Assembly (NCBI GenBank): GCA_043719385.1
Contig: JAYSTY010000171.1
Location: forward strand, 1 to 47,296
Reading direction: 5' to 3'
From: JAFDVL01 sp043719385
GTDB lineage: Bacteria; Acidobacteriota; Blastocatellia; RBC074
Length of the DNA: 47,296 nucleotides
The position numbers were made by a program, and so were the translations under genes. Below, in pieces: positions 6,964 through 16,088 of this stretch; the first letter of the stretch is position 1; the number at the start of each line of letters is the position of its first letter. The notes under the pieces are model-generated. The model had not been told where the DNA came from, did no database searches, and saw only the letters and a list, made by a program, of their open reading frames with translations.

Positions 6964-9900
6964 ATGGTCTATAAAAAATTACGCAAATTGCTCCCGAACA
7001 AAGCGACGCTAATGACTGTCGTCTGCTTAATTACTCTTACGTTAACCAGCCTCGCCCAATCAACCTTTGGCACGATTACTGGCACGGTCACTGATCCCTC
7101 CGGCGCAGTGCTGCCGAACGCTACGGTCACGATCACTAACAAAAGTACACAGGCAATACGCACCGTGACAACCAATGGTGAAGGCACTTATGTAGCCATT
7201 AATCTTGACCCCGGCGTTTATCGCATTGAAACAACGGCCACAGGCTTTGGCAAATTCGTGCGGGAAACCGAATTGCTGGCGCGTCAGGTGGCGCGTGTAG
7301 ATGTGCGCGTGGAAACGGCGGCGGTCAGCGCACAAGTTGATATTATTTCGACGGGTGCAATTACGACCGAAACGCCAACGATTTCTGATTCCAAATCAGG
7401 CCGCGAAATTAACGGTCTTGCGCTCAACTTCCGTGCGACAGGTTCGCCCAGCCCGATAGTCGTGGCGACAATGGCACCCGGTGTACAACAGGATCGCGCT
7501 GGCAATATTTCGGTGGCAGGCGGACAACCATACACGACTTCGTTTTCGATTGATGGCATCTCGACACAAAGTGTGCGCGGCGGCGGCGCAGTCCGTGATT
7601 TGTTTCCTTCCGTCGAAGGCATTGCCGAATTCAAAGTAAATTCAAGTAACAACAACGCCGAATTTGGTCAGGTCAGCGACGTGACAACGATTTCAAAAAG
7701 TGGCGCGAACGCCTATCACGGCACGGCATTTTTGTTTCATCAAAATAAAAGGCTGGACGCAACAAATCCGTTTGGTTTAACGGCAAATGGTAAGCGTATT
7801 TATTTCCCTGGGCATACTAACAGCTTCGGCGGTGCATTTAGCGGACCATTAAGTATTCCAAAAGTTTATGACGCAAAAAATAAAACTTTTTTCTTTGTGG
7901 ATTACGAAGGTGTAAGGCGCGGCGATCCGTTGGCGATTAATCAAACTGTTCCGCCCGATGCGTATCGGAAAGGCGATCTTTCAAACATCGCAACCGCAAT
8001 CAAAAATCCGTTCACAGGTGGAACCTATACAAACAATCAAATCCCTGTGAATCCGGCGGCGGCGAAGGTGCTGGAGCTGCTTTACGTCCAACAGAATCAG
8101 GCTACAGGAGCCGCAATCAACAAACCAAATTTTGTCTCAAGTGCGACGAACGTTTATTCCGTAAATGGCTTCGATCTACGCGGTGATCATAATTTTAATG
8201 ACAATCACAAATTTTTTGTTCGTTATACTCATAAGAATGTCCAAACAGTTGGCACGGATGGCGGCGGTAATTTCAATACAAAATTCGGGCAATATTCCAA
8301 CAGCACAAAAGTGCGAAATTTAGCTGGTTCGTACAACTGGATTTTGCGTCCGAATTTAATCAATGAATTTCGCGCGGGCTATTCCATCAACAATGTTTTA
8401 CAGGATTATCCGTTGGCGAAACAAGGCGCTCAAATCACGCAATCCATCGGATTGACGGGCTTGCCAAAGGCTCCGTTGCTGGGCGGAATTCCGAATTTCA
8501 GTTTCAGCGATGGATCATTTATCAGCACGAACAGCACAGGCCGTCCGCATTTCACTGGCAACAAAACCTATCAACTCAACGACAGCCTGACGTGGACAAA
8601 AGGCAGTCACACGATCAAAGGTGGCGTAGATTTTCAGAAGCTGAAATTTCAGGACTATCTAAGCTTTTTTCCGGGTGATGATTTCGGCGAATTTTCTTTC
8701 ACGGGGCAATATACGGGCAACGCATTTGCAGATTTTCTGGTTGGGTTGCCATCGGTCACGACTTACGCCGCGAACGGCCCGGACGTGAAACCGTATGCAT
8801 ATCATTACGCAGGATACATTCAGGATGACTTCCGCGTCTCGCCGAAATTGACACTGAATTTTGGTGTGCGCTATGAATTGCACCCGCCGTTCAATGACGA
8901 AACAAATCAGTTGGCAAATCTTGATCGCACGACGAAAGGTGGTCGCGTGTTGGTGCAGAACGCAGCCGGACTCGCACTTGTTGCACCGTCCTTCCGCACT
9001 GACATCAAGGACACGCCGATTGTGATTGCGAGTGATGCAGGCTTCCCTGACAGGTTGCGCAAAACGGACAAGAACGATTGGAATCCACGCTTTGGATTTG
9101 CGTATCGTCCGTTCAATGATAACAAGACTGTGATTCGCGGCGGCGTCGGAGTTTACACCGTCACAGTGCTTGGCTCAGTACTGTATTCATTGGCTGGAAT
9201 CGCTACCAGTAACGCGCCAGTGTTTCAAAATTCAGCGCCCGGCAGCACAACTTTCCGTCTGCAATTGCCGAACGCATTTCCCACCGGAACGACAGCGGGA
9301 TCAGGCGGAATTCCTGATTTCCGCCGCGCCAATCAGCCGGATTTAACTGACCCATATTCGATGCAATGGAACTTAACCATTGAGCGCGAACTGAAGTGGA
9401 ATACAGGTTTGCGATTAACCTACACCGGATCAAGAACACGGCAGTTGATTTACAGTCCAGACTTGAATCAAATCAAACCGAACACGACAGGCTACGCGCC
9501 ATTGGTCGCAACCGCAGATTTGCGTAAAGCAAATTTAACCTATCCAAATTTCAATGCCGTGCTGACGCGTGACAATGGCCCCAGCGCCAAATATCACGCG
9601 TTCACGACAGAGCTTTCGCGCCGCTTTAAAAATGGCACGAGCTTCCAGAGTTCTTACACCTTAGCGAAAAATCTCTCGAACGCAGGCGGCCCCGCACCCG
9701 GCGGATTTGCAGCAGAAAACGGTCCGACGACGCTGAACGTCTACAACATTCAAGCCGATTACGGCGACGTAGCCTTCACGCGTCGTCATCGCTTCCTAAC
9801 GACATTTTTATGGGAATTGCCGGTTGGAAAAGGCAGGAAATTACTGACCAGTTCTAACGCCGCAGTGGATGCCGTGCTTGGCGGTTGGGGCATCAACGGA

Positions 9901-10359
9901 ATTTTATTATTCCAAAGCGGCCCATATCTGACGCCGACATTTACTGGCACTGATCCGTCGGGCACAGGCGTGTTGGTACGCGGCGTGACGACGACACAAC
10001 GCCCTGATCGCATCGGCAATGGCAACATCAGCAATCCGACAATTGATGCGTATTTTGATAAAGCCGCGTTCGTTCGTCCGGCAAGCAATATCGGACGTTT
10101 TGGTAACGCAGGTGTAGGCATTTTGCGTGGCCCTGGCACCGAAGTATTTTCGATGACGGTCGGCAAGCAATTTTCAATTACCGAACAATTGAAATTGCGC
10201 TACGAAGCGGCGTTCTCGAATTTGTTCAATCACCTGAATCCCGATATTCCAGGCACGTTGAATATCACCTCCGCAGCCTTTGGGCGCATTACGCGACCAC
10301 AGACTGTAGACCAGGCCGGGCCACGGATAATTCAGATGTCGTTGCGGCTGGCGTTTTAA
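6964..10359 (+). CDS. Oar-like TonB-dependent outer-membrane receptor with carboxypeptidase-regulatory-like domain
   Basis: The product has 1131 residues. Signal peptide ~1-32 ends near SLAQS. A carboxypeptidase-regulatory-like (CarboxypepD_reg) Ig fold follows at ~34-115 (GTITGTVTDPSGAVLPNATV). A plug-like region (~120-260; SIDGISTQ, EFKVNSSNNNAEFGQ) and a long beta-barrel come next, ending in SLRLAF, the terminal Phe expected for outer-membrane barrels. The family is heavily expanded in Acidobacteriota and is thought to import or display large substrates such as glycans or peptides; the ligand is not identifiable here. The ATG at 6964 is preferred over a TTG at 6949 because GGAAGGA lies at 6951-6957. 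No transporter or hydrolase partner sits beside it. Confidence 0.88.
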   Translation: MVYKKLRKLLPNKATLMTVVCLITLTLTSLAQSTFGTITGTVTDPSGAVLPNATVTITNKSTQAIRTVTTNGEGTYVAINLDPGVYRIETTATGFGKFVRETELLARQVARVDVRVETAAVSAQVDIISTGAITTETPTISDSKSGREINGLALNFRATGSPSPIVVATMAPGVQQDRAGNISVAGGQPYTTSFSIDGISTQSVRGGGAVRDLFPSVEGIAEFKVNSSNNNAEFGQVSDVTTISKSGANAYHGTAFLFHQNKRLDATNPFGLTANGKRIYFPGHTNSFGGAFSGPLSIPKVYDAKNKTFFFVDYEGVRRGDPLAINQTVPPDAYRKGDLSNIATAIKNPFTGGTYTNNQIPVNPAAAKVLELLYVQQNQATGAAINKPNFVSSATNVYSVNGFDLRGDHNFNDNHKFFVRYTHKNVQTVGTDGGGNFNTKFGQYSNSTKVRNLAGSYNWILRPNLINEFRAGYSINNVLQDYPLAKQGAQITQSIGLTGLPKAPLLGGIPNFSFSDGSFISTNSTGRPHFTGNKTYQLNDSLTWTKGSHTIKGGVDFQKLKFQDYLSFFPGDDFGEFSFTGQYTGNAFADFLVGLPSVTTYAANGPDVKPYAYHYAGYIQDDFRVSPKLTLNFGVRYELHPPFNDETNQLANLDRTTKGGRVLVQNAAGLALVAPSFRTDIKDTPIVIASDAGFPDRLRKTDKNDWNPRFGFAYRPFNDNKTVIRGGVGVYTVTVLGSVLYSLAGIATSNAPVFQNSAPGSTTFRLQLPNAFPTGTTAGSGGIPDFRRANQPDLTDPYSMQWNLTIERELKWNTGLRLTYTGSRTRQLIYSPDLNQIKPNTTGYAPLVATADLRKANLTYPNFNAVLTRDNGPSAKYHAFTTELSRRFKNGTSFQSSYTLAKNLSNAGGPAPGGFAAENGPTTLNVYNIQADYGDVAFTRRHRFLTTFLWELPVGKGRKLLTSSNAAVDAVLGGWGINGILLFQSGPYLTPTFTGTDPSGTGVLVRGVTTTQRPDRIGNGNISNPTIDAYFDKAAFVRPASNIGRFGNAGVGILRGPGTEVFSMTVGKQFSITEQLKLRYEAAFSNLFNHLNPDIPGTLNITSAAFGRITRPQTVDQAGPRIIQMSLRLAF

Positions 10360-10381
10360 TTGCCAATAATTTGTGAAGCAC

Positions 10382-10446
10382 AAAACGCAAGCTGGAAAGT
10401 TTACGCCGCAATTTCTGCGTAGCGCAATCTTTCCAGTTTGCGTTTT
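10382..10446. repeat. Long stem-loop after the TonB receptor gene, repeat-like and possibly a terminator
   Basis: An 18-base left arm at 10382-10399 (AAAACGCAAGCTGGAAAG) pairs with 10429-10446 (CTTTCCAGTTTGCGTTTT) with one mismatch and a 29-base loop. The right side reads on into GCTTTTGG. It starts 22 bases after the receptor stop, so it could end transcription. A similar segment, GCGCAAACTTTCCAG, recurs at 19213-19227, which suggests a dispersed repeat family. Confidence 0.55.
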
Positions 10447-10451
10447 GCTTT

Positions 10452-10561
10452 TGGAGTGCAGCGGGCTTGACGCCGCTTTGCGTTCGTTGCCGAATTATTC
10501 AAGTTGTGACGAAAACTTTCCGCGCCGAACGCTAAAGCAATGTCGAGCCATCGCACTCCAT
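10452..10561. repeat. Inverted-repeat element, copy A (upstream of the kinase gene)
   Basis: This ~110-base element starts TGGAGTGC and ends GCACTCCA. The ~35-base arms are imperfect (left TGGAGTGCAGCGGGCTTGAC, right ending TCGAGCCATCGCACTCCA). A better-preserved copy of the same design lies at 13654-13760, just after the kinase gene. It has no coding capacity and resembles a small non-autonomous or REP-like element. Confidence 0.65.
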
Positions 10562-10633
10562 AGCTAACGCAACCAGAAATTTTGTGGTATCGTTTCTTCC
10601 GCCACATAAATTCACAACAATGAGGAAAGCACG

Positions 10634-13600
10634 ATGCCTGTTGCCCCTGGCACACGGTTTGACCATTACGACATCATTGCACCGCTCGGCAAAGGCGGGA
10701 TGGGCGAAGTTTATCTCGCCGAAGACACGCGGCTCAAACGCAAAGTCGCACTCAAATTATTGCCTTCCGAATTCACGCTCATCTATGACCGCTTGCGCCG
10801 CTTTGAGCAGGAAGCGCAGGCGACTTCCGCGCTCAATCATCCCAACATTATTACGATTTTTGAAGTCGGCGCAGCCAATGGCAATCATTTCATCACCACG
10901 GAATTTATTGATGGCGAGACGCTGCGACAGAAATTGGATCACGAAAAGTTAAGTATCAAAACTGCGCTTGAAATTGCAATGCAGGCGGCGAACGCTTTGT
11001 CTGCCGCGCACGAAGCAGGCATCGTCCATCGTGACATCAAGCCCGAAAACATTATGTTGCGACGCGATGGCTTTGTGAAAGTGCTGGATTTTGGCCTCGC
11101 CAAACTCGGCGAAACGCGGAAGGCGGAACGCGGAACGCTGAATGAAGAAGCTGCCACCCTGGTGCAGGATATTCCGCCTTCCGCGTTCAGCCCTCATCCT
11201 TCCACTGAAATTGGCGTCGTGATGGGAACGGCGAGCTACATGTCGCCCGAACAGGCGCGGGGACAAAAAATAGACGCCCGCACCGACCTCTTCAGCCTCG
11301 GCGTAGTGCTGTATGAAATGCTCGCTGGACAACGCCCCTTTGACGGCGTGAATATGATTGATGTGATGGCAGGAATTTTAGATCGTGAGCCAAAACCGTT
11401 GATTGAAGCTCCGCCCGAATTACAACGCATCGTCAGTAAATCTTTACAAAAAGACCGCGAACAACGCTATCAAACCGCGAAAGATTTACAACTTGATTTG
11501 CAAGCCTTGAAAGAGCAGTTGTCGTTTGAAGCGAAGCTGGGAGCGCAGGCACAGGGAGCGCAGGCGTCTCGCCTGCGAAGCGAGCGCAGCGATGCGAACG
11601 CAACCTTGGCGAGCGCCTCCGCTGACGAACAAACAATCTCCGCGCCACGTCAGCGAGCGGTGTTGCACGCGCTCGCCGCGCTCCTTGGGGTGCGCGTCTT
11701 CGCAGGGAAACGTGCCATCATTCTTGCATCTGCCGCAATTCTACTCCTGACCGCTGCCGCATATTTTTTCTTCAATCGCAAAACCGCGCCTGCCTTCGCC
11801 GAACGCGAACCCCTTCTGCTCGCCGATTTCGAGAACAGGACGGGCGAAGATATTTGGGACGGCACGCTCAAACAAGCCTTAGCCGTCGCGCTGGAACAAT
11901 CGCCTTACATGAACATCTTTCCCGAAGAACGGGCGCGCGACACGATGAAGCTGATGAACCGTTCGGTAGACGATCCCATCACGCGCGCGACGGGGCGCGA
12001 GATTTGTCAGCGGCGCAACGTGCGGGCCTTGCTCGTCGGCACGATAGCGAAGCTGGAACGCAGCTACACGGTGACGCTGGAAGCGACGAACGCGCAGAGC
12101 GGCGAGAGGATTGCACTGACGCTGGAACAAGCGGCAGGACGCGACGAAGTGGTAAATGCGTTGGGGCGTGCGGCAACGGGATTGCGCGGGAAGCTGGGCG
12201 AATCGCTGGCTACGTTGCAGAAATTCGATAAGCCGTTGGAGGAAGCGACGACCTCTTCGTTGGATGCGCTCAAGGCTTATTCAGAAGGGAGTGTATTGAA
12301 GAAGAAGGGGCAGTTTGAACCGCAAATTCCTTTTTATCAGCGAGCGGTTGAACTTGACGACAAATTCGCTTCAGCCTGGCGAGCGTTAGGCGGTGTCTAT
12401 ATTGATATTGGGAACCCTGGGCTTGGCAGGCAGTATCTCGAAAAAGCATATCAACTGCATGAGCGGGCTAGTGAGCGGGAAAAGCTGGTTATCTCCAACA
12501 CGTTTTTCAGGGAAATCGTCGGGGATTCTGATAAGACCAATGAGGTGGCAGCGTTAATTCAAAAACTCTACCCTCAGGACGCATGGGGGTTCTATTGGTT
12601 CATGGTCGGGTGCTGGCAAACCGGGCAATACGAAAAGGCATTGGAAGCCAGCCGGGAAGCCAGCCGGCTTGATCCGGATTTCACGGATGCCTGGTCAGGG
12701 GTGTCCTCGTCGTTAATCAGATTGAATCGTTTTGATGAAGCAGCGGATGTCACCAGACAAGCGTGGGCAAGGAAGCTGGACATTTGGTCGCTGCACACAG
12801 TGCTTTATTCGGCCTCCTTTGCCCGCAATGATGTGGATGAAATGAGTCGCCAGGTCGCTTGGTTTCCCGGCAAGCTGGATGCTTACAGAATGCTGGAACT
12901 CCAGGCGCGGGCCGCCGCGTTTGGCGGTCGGTTGCGTCAAGCTCAGCAACTCTGGCAGCAAGCCAGCACGCTGGCGGAATCTCGCAAACTGCCCAGTGAA
13001 ATAGCAGGGATGCAGGCCTTGGAAGCAGAATTCAACGCGCAGTTCGGACTCTCGCAACCGGCTATAAAACAGGCATCGCAAGCGCTCTCCTTCGTGCGCA
13101 ACCGCAAGGTTGAATTATTCTGGCGGCGAGCAGCTAGGAATTATCCTCTTACTGGACAGACGCTGGCGCTGACCTTCGCGCTCAGTGGCGACGTGGCGCG
13201 TGCGCAGTCGCTGGCTGATGAACTCGCCCGAAATCTGCCTGAGCACACCATCAACAATGGCGTCTGGCTACCAACGATTCGTGCGGCGATTGAACTGAAA
13301 CGCAACCATCCCGACAAAGCGCTTCAGTTGCTGGAAGCCGCTCGCCAGTATGATTCGGCTATCACGATTCACTTCCGGTCAGCGTGGCTGCGCGGGCAGG
13401 CGTACCTGCAACTCAAACAAGGCGCGCAGGCCGCTGCCGAGTTTCAGAAGATCATTGACCATCGCGGCTGGGATGTGACGTCGCCGCTGTGGCCGCTGGC
13501 GCATTTGGGCCTGGCGCGCGCGGCCATGATCGAAGGCGATACGGCCAAAGCGCGTCAGTCATACGAAAAGTTTTTACAATTATGGAAAGACGCCGACGCT

Positions 13601-13651
13601 GATTTGCCCGTCCTGATTGAGGCGAAGAAGGAATACGAGAAACTGAAATAA
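10634..13651 (+). CDS. Membrane Ser/Thr protein kinase (PknB-type) with a C-terminal TPR region
   Basis: The product has 1005 residues. The kinase domain spans ~10-290: Gly-rich loop GKGGMGEVY (19-27), ATP-binding Lys41 (VALK), catalytic HRDIKPEN (132-139), DFG at 152-154, and SPEQARG in place of APE. All catalytic residues are present, so it should be active. After a low-complexity linker comes one membrane helix (~359-380, AIILASAAILLLTAAAYFF). An extracytoplasmic domain begins LLLADFENRTGEDIW (FlgO/TolB-like fold suggested), and TPR-like helices run from ~545 to the end. The family is abundant in Acidobacteriota and senses external or periplasmic signals; its targets are unknown. Two stretches that look repeat-derived are translated: one in the activation segment (11113-11187) and one in the linker (11539-11577). 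GAGGAAAG precedes the ATG. Confidence 0.9.
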   Translation: MPVAPGTRFDHYDIIAPLGKGGMGEVYLAEDTRLKRKVALKLLPSEFTLIYDRLRRFEQEAQATSALNHPNIITIFEVGAANGNHFITTEFIDGETLRQKLDHEKLSIKTALEIAMQAANALSAAHEAGIVHRDIKPENIMLRRDGFVKVLDFGLAKLGETRKAERGTLNEEAATLVQDIPPSAFSPHPSTEIGVVMGTASYMSPEQARGQKIDARTDLFSLGVVLYEMLAGQRPFDGVNMIDVMAGILDREPKPLIEAPPELQRIVSKSLQKDREQRYQTAKDLQLDLQALKEQLSFEAKLGAQAQGAQASRLRSERSDANATLASASADEQTISAPRQRAVLHALAALLGVRVFAGKRAIILASAAILLLTAAAYFFFNRKTAPAFAEREPLLLADFENRTGEDIWDGTLKQALAVALEQSPYMNIFPEERARDTMKLMNRSVDDPITRATGREICQRRNVRALLVGTIAKLERSYTVTLEATNAQSGERIALTLEQAAGRDEVVNALGRAATGLRGKLGESLATLQKFDKPLEEATTSSLDALKAYSEGSVLKKKGQFEPQIPFYQRAVELDDKFASAWRALGGVYIDIGNPGLGRQYLEKAYQLHERASEREKLVISNTFFREIVGDSDKTNEVAALIQKLYPQDAWGFYWFMVGCWQTGQYEKALEASREASRLDPDFTDAWSGVSSSLIRLNRFDEAADVTRQAWARKLDIWSLHTVLYSASFARNDVDEMSRQVAWFPGKLDAYRMLELQARAAAFGGRLRQAQQLWQQASTLAESRKLPSEIAGMQALEAEFNAQFGLSQPAIKQASQALSFVRNRKVELFWRRAARNYPLTGQTLALTFALSGDVARAQSLADELARNLPEHTINNGVWLPTIRAAIELKRNHPDKALQLLEAARQYDSAITIHFRSAWLRGQAYLQLKQGAQAAAEFQKIIDHRGWDVTSPLWPLAHLGLARAAMIEGDTAKARQSYEKFLQLWKDADADLPVLIEAKKEYEKLK
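11113..11187. repeat. Perfect 16-base inverted repeat inside the kinase activation segment
   Basis: AACGCGGAAGGCGGAA at 11113-11128 is exactly complementary to TTCCGCCTTCCGCGTT at 11172-11187, with a 43-base loop. It encodes about residues 160-185, between DFG and the SPEQ motif, and keeps the reading frame open. The peptide is hydrophilic and does not resemble conserved kinase sequence. Confidence 0.75.
11539..11577. repeat. GC-rich repeat within the kinase linker
   Basis: GGGAGCGCAGGC occurs twice (11539-11550 and 11554-11565), and the second copy extends into the hairpin CGCAGGCG-TCT-CGCCTGCG (11559-11577). The design matches GCAGGCA-TCC-TGCCTGC in the ccoNO-ccoQ spacer element. It is translated as an Ala, Gln, Arg and Ser rich linker just before the membrane helix. 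Confidence 0.65.
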
Positions 13652-13653
13652 TA

Positions 13654-13760
13654 TGGAGTGCGGTGGTCTCGACACCGCTTTTCGTTCGTCACGGAAAGTT
13701 TACGGTGTCACCAAATTGCTTGGTTACGAACACAAAGCGGCGTCGAGCCACCGCACTCCA
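13654..13760. repeat. Inverted-repeat element, copy B (downstream of the kinase gene)
   Basis: The ~107-base element begins two bases after the kinase stop codon. The left arm (TGGAGTGCGGTGGTCTCGAC) and right arm (GTCGAGCCACCGCACTCCA at 13742-13760) pair over ~32 bases with few mismatches. The central ~40 bases are unrelated in sequence to those of copy A at 10452-10561. As RNA it would form a very stable hairpin and may act as a transcript end. Confidence 0.75.
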
Positions 13761-13788
13761 TAAAACGAGCCGCCGCACTATTCCCCAA

Positions 13789-14943
13789 TTATAATTGGCG
13801 AGAACTAAGAATAGTTCTAATCTCGTTCATGGTCGCGTCAATTTCCTCATCTGTGTTGTAAAAATGTGGGCCGATGCGAATGCCTGCGCCAGGGCGAAAA
13901 TCAACCAGAATATGGCGGCGGGAAAGTTCGCGGACAATTTCGTCGGCGTGCGGAACATCAATAATGACAGAGCCTCCGCGCTGCTCAGCGGCGCGTGGTG
14001 AATTAATGCGCCAGCCGTTTTCATCTGCCCATTCAAGCAGGCGCGTCGTTTGGCGAATGGATTTTTCGCGGATGCGCTCGACGCCGATTTCGTTAATGAG
14101 GTCGTAGCCGCTTTCGGCAGAATAAAGTGCCGGAATCGGTGGCGTGCCCTGCAAAAAACGGCTCGTATCATCGGCATAATCCAGCTCCGGCGCAAACGCA
14201 AAGGGAGCGCGTTGCCCGGCCCAGCCGGTAATTTTCGGCTCTAACTTATTCTGCAAATCCGGGCGCACATAAAGCCAGCCCGCGCCAGGTCCACCGCACA
14301 ACCATTTCACTGAACCGCCAAGCGCAAAATCTACGTCAAGGTCAGTCACGTTGAAAGGCACAGTGCCAGTGGATTGATAAGCGTCGAGGATGACGAGTGC
14401 GCCAACCGCATGCGCCTTGGCAATAATCGCCTGGGCATCCTGGATATAGGCACTCTTGAAAAGCACGTGAGAAATCGGCACAAGCAAAGTTTCTTCGTCA
14501 ATCGCAGCCAGCATTTTCTCCGTCTCAATCGTGATGCCGTCGGCGCTGGGAATGGTGACGATCCGGGCGTTGGCGGCTTTGGCATGCGCTTCGTACACGT
14601 ACATTACAGAAGGAAAATTCAGTGCTTCATAGACGATTTTGTTGCGTTTGCCGCTCAGGTCAAAGCACGACAAAATGATGGCCTGTGCGATTGAAACATT
14701 CTGGTGCATCGTGACCGTAGCTGGCGGCGCTCCGATGATTTTCGCCAGTTTATTGCCCACCGTAATCGGCATTTCCCACCAGCCTTCTTCCCACGCCCGA
14801 ATGCCCCGCGTCGCCCATGTTTCGGCGAAATCATGCAAGCGGTCATAGGTCGCTTTGGGCATCGCGCCCAGCGAGTGATTGATCAGGTAAGTTGATTGCT
14901 CGAGAATCGGAAATTGTGCGCGATAGGAAAGTAAATCGTTCAT
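13789..14943 (-). CDS. Class V aminotransferase-fold PLP enzyme, kynureninase-like
   Basis: The product has 384 residues. An N-terminal LINHSLGAMP, an Asp in VILDAYQSTGTVP that would contact the PLP ring nitrogen, and Lys213 in GGSVKWLCGGPG (expected Schiff-base lysine) place it in the class V aminotransferase group, close to kynureninases. A cysteine-desulfurase role is less likely because no active-site Cys loop is evident near the C-terminus. No other kynurenine-pathway genes are nearby, so the substrate is uncertain. The frame is open upstream into corA, but the ATG at 14943 has GAGGGGG nine bases before it and gives the normal family N-terminus. It lies 71 bases after corA and may share its transcript. 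Confidence 0.8.
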   Translation of the reverse strand: MNDLLSYRAQFPILEQSTYLINHSLGAMPKATYDRLHDFAETWATRGIRAWEEGWWEMPITVGNKLAKIIGAPPATVTMHQNVSIAQAIILSCFDLSGKRNKIVYEALNFPSVMYVYEAHAKAANARIVTIPSADGITIETEKMLAAIDEETLLVPISHVLFKSAYIQDAQAIIAKAHAVGALVILDAYQSTGTVPFNVTDLDVDFALGGSVKWLCGGPGAGWLYVRPDLQNKLEPKITGWAGQRAPFAFAPELDYADDTSRFLQGTPPIPALYSAESGYDLINEIGVERIREKSIRQTTRLLEWADENGWRINSPRAAEQRGGSVIIDVPHADEIVRELSRRHILVDFRPGAGIRIGPHFYNTDEEIDATMNEIRTILSSRQL

Positions 14944-14960
14944 AGGTAATACCCCCTCAG

Positions 14961-15013
14961 TGTAAAGAACCCGGCTCGCCACGGCTCGCGGTACTGTACC
15001 TTGTGCAGAACCC
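14961..15013. repeat. Short repeat cluster in the corA to PLP-enzyme spacer
   Basis: Two near-identical direct 12-mers (TGTAAAGAACCC at 14961-14972 and TGTGCAGAACCC at 15002-15013) bracket the perfect palindrome GGTACTGTACC (14990-15000). This fills nearly the whole 71-base spacer. It could be a repeat remnant or an operator. The evidence does not separate these. Confidence 0.35.
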
Positions 15014-15014
15014 G

Positions 15015-15983
15015 CTACAACCACTTGATGTGCCGAAAGAAAATTAACAGCCCAACCACGAGCAGCGCCATAAAACCAAGCGCCAGGTAATAACCATACA
15101 CCCATTGCAATTCTGGCATGTGGGCAAAGTTCATGCCGTAAATCCCGGACACCAGCGCGGCAGACATTAAAATCGTCGAAATGGCAGTCAGGCGCTTCAT
15201 TACGATATTCATGCGATTGCTTTGCAGCGAAAGATAAACGTCCATCGTGGAGCCGAGCAGGTCGCGCAAATTATCAATCATTTCTCCAACACGCAAAATA
15301 TGATCATAAACATCCTGAAAGTAGACTTGTGTTTCACGGGAAAAAACCTGTTGTTCGCGGCGCAATAAAGTATTAAAAACATCGCGCAGGGGCGCAATCG
15401 AACGACGTAACAGCAGGAGGTCTTTTTTGACGGCAAAAATATCCTCAAGCTTCGCATCTCTGGTTTCATCGAATAACTCATCTTCAATATCATCCATCCA
15501 TTCTGAAATTGTGTCGAGAATGGGAAAATATTCATCTACGACGGCATCAATCAACAAATAGGCCAGTAAGCCGGAGCCGCGTTTCGCCAGATCAGTCCAA
15601 CTACGCCATAATTTTTCGCCCTGCGCCAAAGCTTTGACAGGTTCATTGTGAACAGTCACGACGTAATTTGTCCCAAGGAAAATATTCAGTTCTCGCAGGA
15701 TTAATTCGTTGTCAGGTGTAAATTCCGCTTCATAAAGGACGATGAAATAATAACCGAGGTACTCATCTACTTTGGGGCGTTGATGTGGTTGCTGACAATC
15801 TTCAATCGCCAGCGGATGAAAACCAAACTCCTCGACTAAACAGGCATAATCCTGCTCGTCGGGGTGTAAGACATCCACCCAGATCACATTTTCCGTATCT
15901 TCTCTGAGATCACTGATTTGAGCGGGATCAGTAAGATTCGTAAAGGATTTATTTTCCCGGTCAAGGACGATGGTTGTAATCAT
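15015..15983 (-). CDS. corA: CorA-family magnesium/divalent cation channel
   Basis: The product has 322 residues, close to the usual CorA length. A mixed alpha/beta cytoplasmic domain (~1-240) is followed by a long stalk helix and two C-terminal membrane helices. The first helix ends in the family signature YGMNF (~residue 284), followed by the periplasmic loop AHMPELQWVYG and a terminal basic tail (RHIKWL). It should form a pentameric Mg2+, Co2+ or Ni2+ channel in the inner membrane. The ATG at 15983 is the only sensible start. The gene is divergent from the TonB receptor at 16166. Confidence 0.93.
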   Translation of the reverse strand: MITTIVLDRENKSFTNLTDPAQISDLREDTENVIWVDVLHPDEQDYACLVEEFGFHPLAIEDCQQPHQRPKVDEYLGYYFIVLYEAEFTPDNELILRELNIFLGTNYVVTVHNEPVKALAQGEKLWRSWTDLAKRGSGLLAYLLIDAVVDEYFPILDTISEWMDDIEDELFDETRDAKLEDIFAVKKDLLLLRRSIAPLRDVFNTLLRREQQVFSRETQVYFQDVYDHILRVGEMIDNLRDLLGSTMDVYLSLQSNRMNIVMKRLTAISTILMSAALVSGIYGMNFAHMPELQWVYGYYLALGFMALLVVGLLIFFRHIKWL

Positions 15984-16088
15984 AATTTAGCAACTTTTTT
16001 TCAGGCAACTATCGTTATAGTTCCAGCCTCTAAAGGCGGCTGTAGCGGTTTGTGAAGAATTTATGAAGACAAAGTAACAATCTCAATA

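Noticed and set aside
10452..13760. Composite transposon around the kinase gene
   Set aside because: No transposase, and the flanking elements are ~110 bases with differing centres; reported only as a repeat association.
13789..14943. Firm assignment as kynureninase (kynU)
   Set aside because: Family features fit class V PLP enzymes, but no pathway neighbours are present and substrate residues cannot be checked without an alignment.
14944..15105. 54-codon N-terminal extension of the PLP enzyme, overlapping corA
   Set aside because: The extension lies over corA and a repeat, and the ATG at 14943 has a good ribosome-binding site and the family's normal start.
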